From positions 98,848 to 162,847 of the forward strand of contig JAFXQA010000008.1 in NCBI GenBank assembly GCA_017527415.1: a stretch of 64,000 nucleotides of DNA. The letters run 5' to 3'. Positions 52,390 to 60,800 of this stretch are shown one piece after another (the first letter of the stretch is position 1; every line of letters starts with the position of its first letter). Below the pieces are notes generated by a model, which saw only the letters and a program-made list of their open reading frames with translations, had not been told where the DNA came from and ran no database searches. The position numbers were made by a program, and so were the translations under genes. The DNA comes from Bacteroidales bacterium. GTDB taxonomy: Bacteria > Bacteroidota > Bacteroidia > Bacteroidales > UBA932.

Positions 52390-52737
52390 ATGGAAAAGGC
52401 TCCCTCGACAAGGCAGCTGAAAGTTGCCCGTGAAATACAGAAAGACCTTGCGGTAATTATTCGCGGGAAGGGAATGGCAGCCTTCGGCGGAGCCATGGTG
52501 ACCGTGAGCGAAGTGCGCATCAGCCCCGACCTTTCGGTTGCAAAGGTATACGTCAGCATCTTCCCTTCCGAAAAACAGGCGGAAGTGATGTTCTCTCTCC
52601 AGGACCAGAACCGCGCCCTTCGCGGGGAGCTAGGCCGCAAGATTGGCAAGCAGATCCGCATAGTGCCTGAACTGGCTTTTTATCTCGACACTTCCATCGA
52701 CTACGCCGAGCACATCGACGAGCTGCTGAAGAAGTGA
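52390..52737 (+). CDS. rbfA: Ribosome-binding factor A
   Basis: 115 residues, KH-type fold. STRQLKVAREIQKDLAVII at the N-terminus, VSEVRISPDLSVAKVYVSIFP in the middle, and IRIVPELAFYLDTSIDYAEHIDELL near the end are diagnostic. It aids 16S rRNA maturation of the 30S subunit. Its stop overlaps the GTG start of the next gene. Confidence 0.95.
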   Translation: MEKAPSTRQLKVAREIQKDLAVIIRGKGMAAFGGAMVTVSEVRISPDLSVAKVYVSIFPSEKQAEVMFSLQDQNRALRGELGRKIGKQIRIVPELAFYLDTSIDYAEHIDELLKK

Positions 52738-53918
52738 GACTGCCCCTCTACATAGCCGGCCGATATCTTTTCGCGAAGAAATCCCACGGAGTGATAAACA
52801 TCATCTCCGGCATCAGCGCGGCCGGAATGGCTTTGGGTACTGCGGCGCTCATCCTGGTGCTTTCGGTGTTCAACGGCTTCAACGGCATAATAGAGAAGAA
52901 TCTCTCTGCCGTAGAGGCCGACCTTCGCATCGTGCCCGCCGAAGGAAAAGTTTTCATCCCCGAAGGGCCTGCTTTCGACTGGCTCTACGACGCTCCTGAG
53001 GCCGGCAGCCTCTCGAGCGTAATTGCCGACAAAGTCTTCATCTCATACGAAGGCAGGCAGAGCGTTGTAAATGCCAGGGGTGTGGACGATGTTTATGCCG
53101 AAGAAACCGGGCTGGAGTTGCGCAGGGGGGACCTTCGCCTGGCCGTAATCGGGAGCGATCTCGCATGGAAGCTTGGCATCAATCCCAAGTTCCTTTCGCC
53201 GGTGGATATCTGGTATCCCGACCGCACCGGCACCATCTCCCCTTCGAATCCCGCCGCGTCCCTTCACACCGCGGAAGTCTACCCCTCGAAAGTGATGGAT
53301 ATCCCCCACACTTCGGATGCCGGAGCGGATGGTACCATGATCATCCCGATAGGGGTGATGCGCTCACTGACAGGGTATTCCAGCGAAGTTTCCGCAGTGG
53401 AGATCCGCTTCGCAGACGCCCTCACTGCCAGGCAGCAGCGGCGCTTCGAGAAGGCCCTGCGCGCACAGCTGGGAGCTGATTTCACGGTTCAAGACCGATA
53501 CATGCAGGACGAGGCCCTCTACAAAATGATGCGCTACGAGAAGGCAGCCATCTTCCTGATACTGCTGTTCATCGTGATAATCGTGGCGCTGAATATCTTC
53601 GGCTCCCTGTCGATGCTGATAATCGAAAAGAAGGAAGATATGGAAATCCTTCGCGCCATGGGTGCCTCAGACCAGCTGATAAGCAAGGTATTCGTGCTGG
53701 AAGGCTGGTTGATCTCCCTTCTGGGCATGGTTGCGGGAGTTGTGCTCGGAGTTGGCCTGGCTCTTCTGCAGCAGCATTTCGGCCTGGTGAAGATGCCCGG
53801 CAACTTCGTGGTGGACGCCTATCCCGTAGTACTTCGCTTCACCGACGTGCTTCTCTCTGCCGCCGGAGTTGCCCTCATCGGCCTGGTCGTTGCGCTCGCA
53901 CCGCTTCGTTCCCGTTAG
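52734..53918 (+). CDS. FtsX/LolC-LolE-like ABC permease
   Basis: 394 residues from GTG 52734 (GTGA overlap). The N-terminal motif IAGRYLFAKKSHGVINIISGISAAGMALG, in two parts, is typical of LolC/LolE-type permeases. One N-terminal transmembrane helix, a large periplasmic domain (about 45-265), and three C-terminal helices (from AIFLILLFIVIIVALNIFGS) with the MGAS coupling loop. Probably part of a lipoprotein-release or similar ABC system; the ATPase is not in the window. The operon with tyrS-rbfA is conserved in parts of Bacteroidota. Confidence 0.88.
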   Translation: MRLPLYIAGRYLFAKKSHGVINIISGISAAGMALGTAALILVLSVFNGFNGIIEKNLSAVEADLRIVPAEGKVFIPEGPAFDWLYDAPEAGSLSSVIADKVFISYEGRQSVVNARGVDDVYAEETGLELRRGDLRLAVIGSDLAWKLGINPKFLSPVDIWYPDRTGTISPSNPAASLHTAEVYPSKVMDIPHTSDAGADGTMIIPIGVMRSLTGYSSEVSAVEIRFADALTARQQRRFEKALRAQLGADFTVQDRYMQDEALYKMMRYEKAAIFLILLFIVIIVALNIFGSLSMLIIEKKEDMEILRAMGASDQLISKVFVLEGWLISLLGMVAGVVLGVGLALLQQHFGLVKMPGNFVVDAYPVVLRFTDVLLSAAGVALIGLVVALAPLRSR

Positions 53919-53926
53919 TTTTTTTG

Positions 53927-53934
53927 TATATTTG
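53927..53934 (+). promoter_or_regulatory. -7 box of rmuC, start-proximal
   Basis: TATATTTG, 5 nt before ATG 53940. With a start point 4-6 nt after the box the mRNA would begin at or next to the AUG. Confidence 0.6.
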
Positions 53935-53939
53935 GTGAT

Positions 53940-55253
53940 ATGGACATTTTGACTATCATACTCAGTATATTACTTGCCCTGGCGGTCGCGACCATCATCG
54001 TGCTGGTGGCGAAGAAAGCCGGGCTGGAAGCGAAGCTGGCAGCGCAGGAGGAAGCCCAGAAACAGATGCTGGCGCAGAGGGAAGCGGCGGCAAAAGAGCA
54101 GCGGGAGATGCAGGAGGCCATCCTGAAGGCCGACCGGGAGCAGGCGGCAAAGTCGCTGGAAGAGATGCGCAATGCCTTCAAGGCCCTTAGCGCCGAGAAC
54201 AGCGAGCATTTCCGCAAGACCAGCGCGGAGAGCGTGGGAGAACTCCTGAAACCCATCCAGGAGAAGTTCAAGGAATTCAGCGATAGCGTAAAGCAATCAG
54301 ACGAGAAGAACGCCGAACGCAGCGGCTCGATGGAAAAGATGATACATCTTCTTTCCGAGCAGAGCAAAAACGTGGGCAGTCAGGCCCAGGCCCTTGCTGA
54401 TGCAATTACCGGCCAGAGCAAAACCCAGGGAGACTTCGGAGAGATGCTCCTCGTGGACCTTCTGCGCGAGAGCGGCCTGCAGGAAGGAGTGAACTTCGAC
54501 GTGCAGGGTGTCATCCGCGATGAATTCGGTCATGAGATCAAGAGCGACGACGGACGCACCATGATTCCGGACGTGATTGTGCACTACCCCGACGGAGGCG
54601 AGGTAATAGTGGATTCCAAGGTCAGCCTCAAGGCCTTCGTGGAGTGGAATCAGGCGATAACGCCCGAAGACCGCAGCCGTCTGGCCAAGGCCCATATCGC
54701 CAGCATACGCGGTCATGTGGACGAACTCCGCGGCAAAGACTATGCATCCTACATCCCCGAAGGGCGCAAGAAGATAGATTACAACCTGATGTTCATCCCG
54801 ATAGAGAACGCCTTCCGGCTGATGCAGGAGGAGGAACCCCTGCTATGGCAGCAGGCCAAGAACCAGGGGGTGCTGATTGTGAGCCAGATGTCGCTCGCGA
54901 TAGTGCTTAACATGATCCTGGTGGCATGGAGGCAGTTCGACCAGCAGCGCAATATCCAGGAGGTCTACAAGACCGCATCCGAACTCATGAGCGTGCTGGA
55001 GAACTGGATGGCGGAGTATGTGAAGGTTGGAGAGAAACTGAAAGACCTTGGCAGAACTTACGGGGAATCCACACGGCTGCTCACGGAATCCAACCAGAGC
55101 GTGGTGAAGAAGATTGCCAAACTCGAGAAGCTGGGCGCCACCCGCAAACGCTCCAATGCCGGCCTGAAATCCGGAGGGAGAATGATAGGCGGCCGCAGCT
55201 CGGTAATCCCATCCGAACTCGCTGCAAATTTAGATGATGAAGATAACAACTAA
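53940..55253 (+). CDS. rmuC: DNA recombination protein RmuC homologue
   Basis: 437 residues. One N-terminal transmembrane helix (ILTIILSILLALAVATIIVL), a long Ala/Glu/Gln-rich coiled coil (about 25-165), then the RmuC nuclease-like domain: GDFGEMLLVDLLRESGL, IPDVIVHYPDGGEVIVDSKVS (Asp and Lys of a restriction-endonuclease-like core), and FIPIENAF. RmuC limits DNA rearrangement at inverted repeats, which is of interest given the many palindromes here. Confidence 0.92.
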   Translation: MDILTIILSILLALAVATIIVLVAKKAGLEAKLAAQEEAQKQMLAQREAAAKEQREMQEAILKADREQAAKSLEEMRNAFKALSAENSEHFRKTSAESVGELLKPIQEKFKEFSDSVKQSDEKNAERSGSMEKMIHLLSEQSKNVGSQAQALADAITGQSKTQGDFGEMLLVDLLRESGLQEGVNFDVQGVIRDEFGHEIKSDDGRTMIPDVIVHYPDGGEVIVDSKVSLKAFVEWNQAITPEDRSRLAKAHIASIRGHVDELRGKDYASYIPEGRKKIDYNLMFIPIENAFRLMQEEEPLLWQQAKNQGVLIVSQMSLAIVLNMILVAWRQFDQQRNIQEVYKTASELMSVLENWMAEYVKVGEKLKDLGRTYGESTRLLTESNQSVVKKIAKLEKLGATRKRSNAGLKSGGRMIGGRSSVIPSELAANLDDEDNN

Positions 55254-55259
55254 CTGAAT

Positions 55260-56630
55260 ATGAAGAAGATACTTGCAATTGCAGTGGTACTCCTCAGCGT
55301 GAGTGCCTATGCACAGAAGGGCGGCCTCGATGCCGGCACCCTCGGTGAAATCCGCAAAGGATACGAAGGCAGCGCCACCGACAAGGCCCTGCGCAACGCA
55401 ATGAACACCACTCCCCTGGCAACCCTCGCGAAGAACGCAGACAGGGCGGTGATGATCGACACACACTTCTCCGACATGGTGAAGACCAAAGGACGCACCA
55501 ACCAGAAATCTTCCGGACGCTGCTGGCTCTTCACCGGCCTCAACGTGATGCGCGCATCCGCCATCGAGCGATTCGACCTGGGCGAGTTCCAGTTCAGCCA
55601 GAATTACTGCTTCTTCTACGACCAGCTGGAAAAGGCCAACCTCTTCCTCCAGGCAGTCATCGACACCCGCAACAAGCCCATTGACGACCGCACCGTGGAC
55701 TGGCTGTTCGCACATCCCATCGGTGACGGCGGCACCTTCACGGGAGTTGCCGACCTGGTGAGCAAGTACGGCGTGGTGCCTGCCGAGATCTTCCCCGAGA
55801 CCCTTACCGCCAACAGCACCTCCGCAATCCGCGGGCAGCTATCCAACCTTCTCCGCCAGGACGGCCTTGCGCTTCGCGATGCCGGAAAGAAGGCGGATCT
55901 TCAGAAGATGAAGGTGGATATGCTCAAGGAGGTCTACCGCATTCTGGCCCTCACTCTGGGCGTGCCTCCCACAGAGTTCGAGTGGACACGCCGCGACAGC
56001 AAGGGCAATGTGGTTAGCACCAAGACCTACACCCCCATCGAGTTCTATAACGAGTTCGTAGGCTACGACCTCCAGAATAACTATATCATGTTCATGAACG
56101 ACCCCGCCCGCGAGTACGGCAACGTCTACGAGATCGAATACGACCGCCACACCTACGACGGGCACAACTGGCTCTACGTGAACCTCCCTCTGGACGACAT
56201 CAAGAAGATGGCCATCGCTTCCATCAAGGGCGGCGATGCCATGTACTTCTCCTGCGACGTGGGCAAGTTCCTCGACCGCGAACGCGGCGTTGCCGACATC
56301 GCCAACTTCGACTATGAGAGCCTTCTCGGCGTGAAGTATACGATGGACAAAAAGCAGCGCATCCTCACCCATGCAAGCGGCTCCAGCCACGCGATGACGC
56401 TTATCGGAGTGGACCTGAAGGACGGTGTGGCCCAGAAGTGGCTCGTGGAGAACAGCTGGGGCGACACAGGCTGGAAGGGCAACATAATCATGACCGACGA
56501 ATGGTTCAACGAATATATGTTCCGCCTCGTGGTCGAAAAGAAATACGTCCCCGCCGACATCCAGGCTCTCCTCAAACAAAAGCCGACAATGCTCCCCGCA
56601 TGGGACCCGATGTTCCTGGGAGAAGAATAA
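55260..56630 (+). CDS. pepC: C1B cysteine aminopeptidase (bleomycin-hydrolase family), secreted
   Basis: 456 residues, with an N-terminal signal peptide (MKKILAIAVVLLSVSAYA). Papain-like triad: Cys in QKSSGRCWLFTGLN (about 84), His in GSSHAMTLIG (about 378), Asn in VENSWGDTG (about 400). The C-terminal residues normally folding into the active site to trim substrates are present (FLGEE end). Cytosolic in many bacteria; here exported. 6 bp after rmuC. Confidence 0.92.
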   Translation: MKKILAIAVVLLSVSAYAQKGGLDAGTLGEIRKGYEGSATDKALRNAMNTTPLATLAKNADRAVMIDTHFSDMVKTKGRTNQKSSGRCWLFTGLNVMRASAIERFDLGEFQFSQNYCFFYDQLEKANLFLQAVIDTRNKPIDDRTVDWLFAHPIGDGGTFTGVADLVSKYGVVPAEIFPETLTANSTSAIRGQLSNLLRQDGLALRDAGKKADLQKMKVDMLKEVYRILALTLGVPPTEFEWTRRDSKGNVVSTKTYTPIEFYNEFVGYDLQNNYIMFMNDPAREYGNVYEIEYDRHTYDGHNWLYVNLPLDDIKKMAIASIKGGDAMYFSCDVGKFLDRERGVADIANFDYESLLGVKYTMDKKQRILTHASGSSHAMTLIGVDLKDGVAQKWLVENSWGDTGWKGNIIMTDEWFNEYMFRLVVEKKYVPADIQALLKQKPTMLPAWDPMFLGEE

Positions 56631-56653
56631 AAATCGAATATTTTGCAGAAAAA

Positions 56654-56685
56654 TTTGTAATTGAGATTGGAAAAAACTACCTTTG
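56654..56685 (+). promoter_or_regulatory. Promoter of rpmH
   Basis: TTTG at 56654-56657 and TACCTTTG at 56678-56685, 20 bp apart. Confidence 0.75.
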
Positions 56686-56720
56686 CACTCCCTAACGCGA
56701 AAAATTAAAAAATAACAGAT

Positions 56721-56873
56721 ATGAAAAGGACATTTCAACCTTCAAACCGCAAGCGCGTCAACAAGCACGGCTTCCGCGAGCGCATGAGCACTCCCAACGG
56801 CCGTCGCGTCCTTGCAGCCCGCCGTGCACACGGTCGCAAGAAGCTTACCGTGTCTTCTGAAGACAGGTGGTAG
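56721..56873 (+). CDS. rpmH: 50S ribosomal protein L34
   Basis: 50 residues: [20 protein letters not shown], then [20 protein letters not shown] and a short tail ending DRW. Very basic, with the near-invariant L34 N-terminus. Own promoter upstream and a terminator downstream. rnpA, its usual neighbour, is not present. Confidence 0.98.
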   Translation: MKRTFQPSNRKRVNKHGFRERMSTPNGRRVLAARRAHGRKKLTVSSEDRW

Positions 56874-56894
56874 TATTCGAATCTCATTCGATAC

Positions 56895-56926
56895 GACTGA
56901 GCCGGCCCGAAAAGGTCGGCTCAGTC
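56895..56926 (+). terminator. Terminator of rpmH
   Basis: GACTGAGCCG...CGGCTCAGTC stem of 10 bp plus inner GCC/GGT pairs, loop CGAAAA, then ATTT. Confidence 0.8.
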
Positions 56927-56955
56927 ATTTAAATAATAATTTGTATCTTTCGGGT

Positions 56956-59049
56956 ATGAAAACAAAGTATATATTGATTGTGACAGCATTGATCGCAGGT
57001 GCATGTGCACCCAAACTTCCGCAGACGCGGAAAGTCGCTACCGTAGACAATTATTTCGGCACCGAGGTCGCCGACCCTTACCGCTGGCTGGAGGATGACG
57101 CATCCGACGAAACCGCGGCATGGGTGAAGGCCGAGAACAAGGTGACGAATGCATATCTCCGCAAACTCCCGGCCCGTGCGAAGCTTCTCTCGCGCCTCAA
57201 GGAAGTGAGCAACTACGAGAAGGTGGGCATTCCCGGCCACAAAAAGAATGGAAAGTGGTATTTCTACAAGAATGACGGCCTGCAGAACCAGAGCGTCCTG
57301 TATGAAATGGACGAACTCGGCGGCGAGCCCAGCGTCTTCCTGGACCCCAATACCCTCAGCGAAGACGGCACCGTGGCCCTCAAAGGCTCATACTTCAGCA
57401 ACGACTGCAAATATATGGCATACGTCATCTCCCGCAGCGGCAGCGACTGGGAAGAGATTTTCGTGATGGACGTGGAGAGCGGCCAGTTGCTCGAAGACCA
57501 TATCGAGTGGGCCAAGTTCACCGGCGCATCCTGGCGCGGTGACGGCTTCTACTATAGCGCCTACGACGCTCCCCAGGGGGACGGCCACGAGTACAGCGGC
57601 AAGAACGAGGTGCACAAGATATACTATCACAAGATAGGCACGCCCCAGAGCGAAGATGAACTCTACTTCAGCAATCCTGCCGAGCCCCTTCGCTTCTACC
57701 AGCTCGAGATCAACGACGAGGAAACCATAGCCTTCCTTTACGAGGATGGGGCCGATGTTGGCAACAACCTCTATGTCAAGGACCTGCGTGTGGAAGGCGC
57801 GGAGTTCGTGCAGATGACTGCCGATATGAAGAATTCCTGCACGCCGCTCGAAACCATAGGCGACAAGATCTACCTCTTCACCAACCGCGGAGCCCAGCTC
57901 AACAAGGTTGTGGCGGTAGACCTGAGCCATCCCACATATAAGGACTGGACGGACATCATCCCCGAAAGCGACTGCGTGCTGGAAGGTGCTGCATTCATCG
58001 ACGGCAAGATCATCGCTTCTTACCTGAAGGATGCCTCCACTCACGCCTGGATATATGACATCATAGGCAACCGCCTTTCCGAAATCGAGCTCCCCGGAGT
58101 CGGCTCCGCCAGCTTCAGCGGCCGCAAGGACGAGCCCTGGTGCTTCTATTCATATTCGTCCTTCACCACCCCCGGCACCATCTACAGCCTGGACCTGAAT
58201 ACAGGGGAGAGCAAGGTCTTCCAGCAGCCCAAGACCGCGTTCGACCTTTCTGAACTCGTGAGCGAGCAGGTCTTCTTCCAGAGCAAGGACGGCACCCGCA
58301 TCCCTATGTTCCTCACCCACAAGAAGGACCTCAAACTGGATGGCAATAACCCTGTATATCTCTATGGCTACGGCGGATTCGACATCTCCCTCACGCCCGG
58401 GTTCTCATCCAGCCGCGTTCCTTTCCTGGAGGCTGGCGGCATCTATGCCCAGGTGACGCTTCGCGGAGGCGGAGAGTACGGCGAGGCCTGGCATCTGGCC
58501 GGCACCAAGATGAACAAGCAGAACGTGTTCGACGACTTCATCGGCGCAGCCGAATGGCTGATAGCCCAAGGATATACCAAGCCCGAGAAGCTGGCGATCG
58601 TAGGCGGATCGAACGGCGGCCTCCTGGTGGGGGCATGCATGACGCAACGTCCTGAGCTCTATGCAGTTGCAATTCCTCAGGTGGGCGTTATGGATATGCT
58701 CCGCTACCACAAGTTCACCATCGGCTGGAACTGGGCTCCGGACTACGGCACCAGCGAAGACAGCGAGGAGATGTTCAAGTACCTCTATGGCTATTCACCT
58801 CTTCACAACCTGAAACCGGGCACCAGCTATCCTGCAACCCTTGTCACCACTGCCGATCACGACGACCGCGTGGTGCCCGCACATTCGTTCAAGTTCGCTG
58901 CGACCCTCCAGGAATGCAACGCAGGCCCGAATCCCTGCCTCATCCGCATAGACTCCAAAGCCGGCCACGGCGGCGGCAAGCCTCTCGCCAAGGTGCTCGA
59001 GGAGCAGGCGGATATCTATGCGTTCATCTTCAAGAATTTGGGAATGTAG
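56956..59049 (+). CDS. Prolyl oligopeptidase (S9A) lipoprotein
   Basis: 697 residues from ATG 56956. Lipobox AGAC (Cys17). N-terminal ADPYRWLEDD is typical of S9A; a beta-propeller follows (about 80-400). The alpha/beta-hydrolase domain contains GGSNGGLLVG (Ser about 552), DHDDRVVPAHS (Asp) and KAGHGGGK (His). It cleaves short peptides after proline. A possible -7 box TATCTTTC (56944-56951) ends 4 nt before ATG, again start-proximal. Upstream in-frame starts overlap rpmH and are rejected. Confidence 0.95.
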   Translation: MKTKYILIVTALIAGACAPKLPQTRKVATVDNYFGTEVADPYRWLEDDASDETAAWVKAENKVTNAYLRKLPARAKLLSRLKEVSNYEKVGIPGHKKNGKWYFYKNDGLQNQSVLYEMDELGGEPSVFLDPNTLSEDGTVALKGSYFSNDCKYMAYVISRSGSDWEEIFVMDVESGQLLEDHIEWAKFTGASWRGDGFYYSAYDAPQGDGHEYSGKNEVHKIYYHKIGTPQSEDELYFSNPAEPLRFYQLEINDEETIAFLYEDGADVGNNLYVKDLRVEGAEFVQMTADMKNSCTPLETIGDKIYLFTNRGAQLNKVVAVDLSHPTYKDWTDIIPESDCVLEGAAFIDGKIIASYLKDASTHAWIYDIIGNRLSEIELPGVGSASFSGRKDEPWCFYSYSSFTTPGTIYSLDLNTGESKVFQQPKTAFDLSELVSEQVFFQSKDGTRIPMFLTHKKDLKLDGNNPVYLYGYGGFDISLTPGFSSSRVPFLEAGGIYAQVTLRGGGEYGEAWHLAGTKMNKQNVFDDFIGAAEWLIAQGYTKPEKLAIVGGSNGGLLVGACMTQRPELYAVAIPQVGVMDMLRYHKFTIGWNWAPDYGTSEDSEEMFKYLYGYSPLHNLKPGTSYPATLVTTADHDDRVVPAHSFKFAATLQECNAGPNPCLIRIDSKAGHGGGKPLAKVLEEQADIYAFIFKNLGM

Positions 59050-59055
59050 TTATCG

Positions 59056-59078
59056 ACAGGTCAAAATTTTTGACCTGT
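59056..59078. repeat. ACAGGTCAAAA palindrome after prolyl oligopeptidase
   Basis: ACAGGTCAAAATTTTTGACCTGT is its own inverse apart from the centre (here given in positions 59056-59078). A likely terminator; the CAGGTC/GACCTG ends also match the hairpin in the 18.5- and 27.7-kb repeats. Confidence 0.65.
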
Positions 59079-59094
59079 TAACAATTGCCGGCAG

Positions 59095-59234
59095 ACCTGT
59101 AAAGGTTTTGCCGGTTTTTCTTTACAGGTAGGCCAAAAAACAGCCTACCTGTAGAGGTTTTGGATGGTTTTCTATACAGGTAGGGGGTAAAAAGGGGGTA
59201 CCTGTAGAGGTTTTGGGGCATTTCCTCTACAGGT
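59095..59234. repeat. Three 35-bp palindromes with 17-18-bp spacers
   Basis: Copies at 59095-59129, 59147-59181 and 59200-59234. Each runs ACCTGTA(A/G)AGGTTTT to (T)ACAGGT. Spacers of 17 and 18 bp have an A5-A6 centre. Inverse-oriented relatives of the 18664-18750 pair. The last copy overlaps the rsmG stop codon, supplying its final Leu codon and TAG. Confidence 0.78.
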
Positions 59235-59970
59235 CAGTGCGAGATATTTCAATCACGTATTTTTCTGCAAAATATTCATCTTTTAACCATGAATCTATTC
59301 TCCAGATGCGGATATTGGCTGCCGGAATGTGGTATTTTTTCTGCAAGGCGGCGATTTCGGTGTCGATGTCTCCGCCTTTGAGGTAAAGGATGCTGTTGCG
59401 GAAACGTCCCTTTACCCAGGGATAAAAGTTCTCGAGGCTGGTCACCGCGCGGCTCACCACCCAGTCCCACTCCCCTGCCAGGCTTTCCACACGGGCGTTC
59501 ACGCACTCCACGTTCTTCAGTCCCAGGCCATCGGCCACTGCCTGTGCCACCTTCACCTTCTTGCCAATAGAATCGCACAGAGTGAATTTCGCTTCCGGCA
59601 TCACCATCGCCAACGGAACTCCTGGAAAGCCACCTCCGGTTCCGACATCCAAAAAAGTGTTGTGGCAGCTAAATGCCTGTCTATCAGCAATTTCGCCACA
59701 CCCCTCCCCTCCATTTTCCAGGGGGAGACATATAGCTAAATCGCTGTTATTCAGCGCGTTACGTGCCATAGCGAGAGAGCTCGTAGAACGGACGGTGCCC
59801 GTTGCAGAGGGATAGTAAAGCTCCAAATACTCCGCAATAGCCAGAGAATGCAGGATGTGATGGGCGAAGATATTGTCTTCGTCCTTGCGGGAGATGACGT
59901 TGATGCGCCCGTTCCACTCGCGCCACAGCGCTACCGCCTGCGCAAAATCCTGTTCCGAGGGTATCAGCAT
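59227..59970 (-). CDS. rsmG: 16S rRNA (guanine527-N7)-methyltransferase with 36-residue repeat insert
   Basis: 247 residues from ATG 59970. NVISRKDEDNIFAHHILHSL is typical of Bacteroidota RsmG; the SAM site FLDVGTGGGFPG is at about 106-117; SIGKKVKVAQAVA and VVSRAVTSLENF follow. Residues 68-103 are encoded exactly by the 108-bp element E (59662-59769), which places 36 extra residues just before the SAM-binding strand. Without them the length (~211) is normal. The last codons and stop come from a 35-bp palindrome. Overlaps the HAD gene by 7 bp. The frame is intact, so the enzyme is probably made; whether the insert affects activity is unknown. Confidence 0.9.
   Translation of the reverse strand: MLIPSEQDFAQAVALWREWNGRINVISRKDEDNIFAHHILHSLAIAEYLELYYPSATGTVRSTSSLAMARNALNNSDLAICLPLENGGEGCGEIADRQAFSCHNTFLDVGTGGGFPGVPLAMVMPEAKFTLCDSIGKKVKVAQAVADGLGLKNVECVNARVESLAGEWDWVVSRAVTSLENFYPWVKGRFRNSILYLKGGDIDTEIAALQKKYHIPAANIRIWRIDSWLKDEYFAEKYVIEISRTDL
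59662..59769. repeat. 108-bp inverted-dimer element, copy E (in frame inside rsmG)
   Basis: GTGGCAGCTAAATGCC to GCGTTACGTGCCAT on the plus strand; central CTCCCCT...AGGGGGAG. Same length and half-structure as A-D. Read on the minus strand it begins exactly at codon 68 of rsmG with ATG-GCA and ends 36 codons later with TGC-CAC, with no stop codon. Confidence 0.85.
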
Positions 59971-60800
59971 AATCCGTGGGCCTCTTCCAGGAGGCATCCA
60001 AGTTCTTCAATGTCCCGGCAGATGAGCGACGGAGCGTGAGGCCAGGCCTTGGCCACTTCGATGGTGGTTTCGCCGCTGAGCACAAGCACCCCGAAAGCTC
60101 CGGCATTGTATGCCATTTCCACATCGGTGTAGATGCGGTCCCCCACCATCGCGATCTGCGAAGGCTTCAGTCCGTAACGGCCCTCGATCCCCGCCAGCAT
60201 GGCAGGATCCGGCTTGCCGATGGTCACATCGGGCTTGCGGCCGGTAGCATATTCTATACACTTGCAAAGCGAACCGCAGTCCACCAGAATCGTGGGCTGG
60301 TCGGTCGGGCAGACCTTGTCTGGGTTGGTAGCAAGATAGGGCAGTCCCTGTGACACCCACCATGCGGCACGGCACAGGCGCGGATAAACCAAGGTGGTGT
60401 CAAAAGCCACAACCACCGCATCCGGCACGTCGTCGGCCGACTCGGAAGTGCTCACGAAGCCCGCCTCCTCAAACTGGCTGACCATCGACGGAGTGCCCAG
60501 CAGGAACAGCCTCTTCACATCCGGCAGGTGCGTCTTGATATAATCTATCGTGGCAGGCACGGTGCTGTACATCTGCTCCCTGTCGGCCTTGATGCCCATG
60601 CGCGCCAGTTTGGCCAGATAATCGTCCAGCGACTTGGTAGGGTTGTTGGTGAGGAAGGAATATGTTATCCCCATGCGCGTCAGCTTCGCAAGGAAGTCCA
60701 GGGTGAAGGGGAAAATGTTGTTCTCCATATAGATGGTGCCATCCATATCGAGGGCTATGTGGCGCAGGGCCAGCAGTTTATCGCGCAGTTCGCTATTCAT
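59964..60800 (-). CDS. HAD-IIA family phosphatase (NagD-like)
   Basis: 278 residues. Motif I ALDMDGTIYMEN (nucleophile Asp about 18), FLTNNPTKS (motif II region), Lys of TIGKPDPAML, and MVGDRIYTDVEMAYNAG (motif III). The cap domain between about 65 and 185 fits the IIA (NagD) class. Dephosphorylates a small sugar or nucleotide phosphate; substrate not predicted. It overlaps the transporter gene by 8 bp, so the two may act on the same sugar phosphate. Confidence 0.9.
   Translation of the reverse strand: MNSELRDKLLALRHIALDMDGTIYMENNIFPFTLDFLAKLTRMGITYSFLTNNPTKSLDDYLAKLARMGIKADREQMYSTVPATIDYIKTHLPDVKRLFLLGTPSMVSQFEEAGFVSTSESADDVPDAVVVAFDTTLVYPRLCRAAWWVSQGLPYLATNPDKVCPTDQPTILVDCGSLCKCIEYATGRKPDVTIGKPDPAMLAGIEGRYGLKPSQIAMVGDRIYTDVEMAYNAGAFGVLVLSGETTIEVAKAWPHAPSLICRDIEELGCLLEEAHGLC

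Noticed and set aside
59095-59234. 35-bp repeats with short spacers looked like a small CRISPR array
   Set aside because: Only three copies, spacers of 17-18 bp that are low-complexity and too short, repeats fully palindromic and variable inside, and no cas genes in the window.
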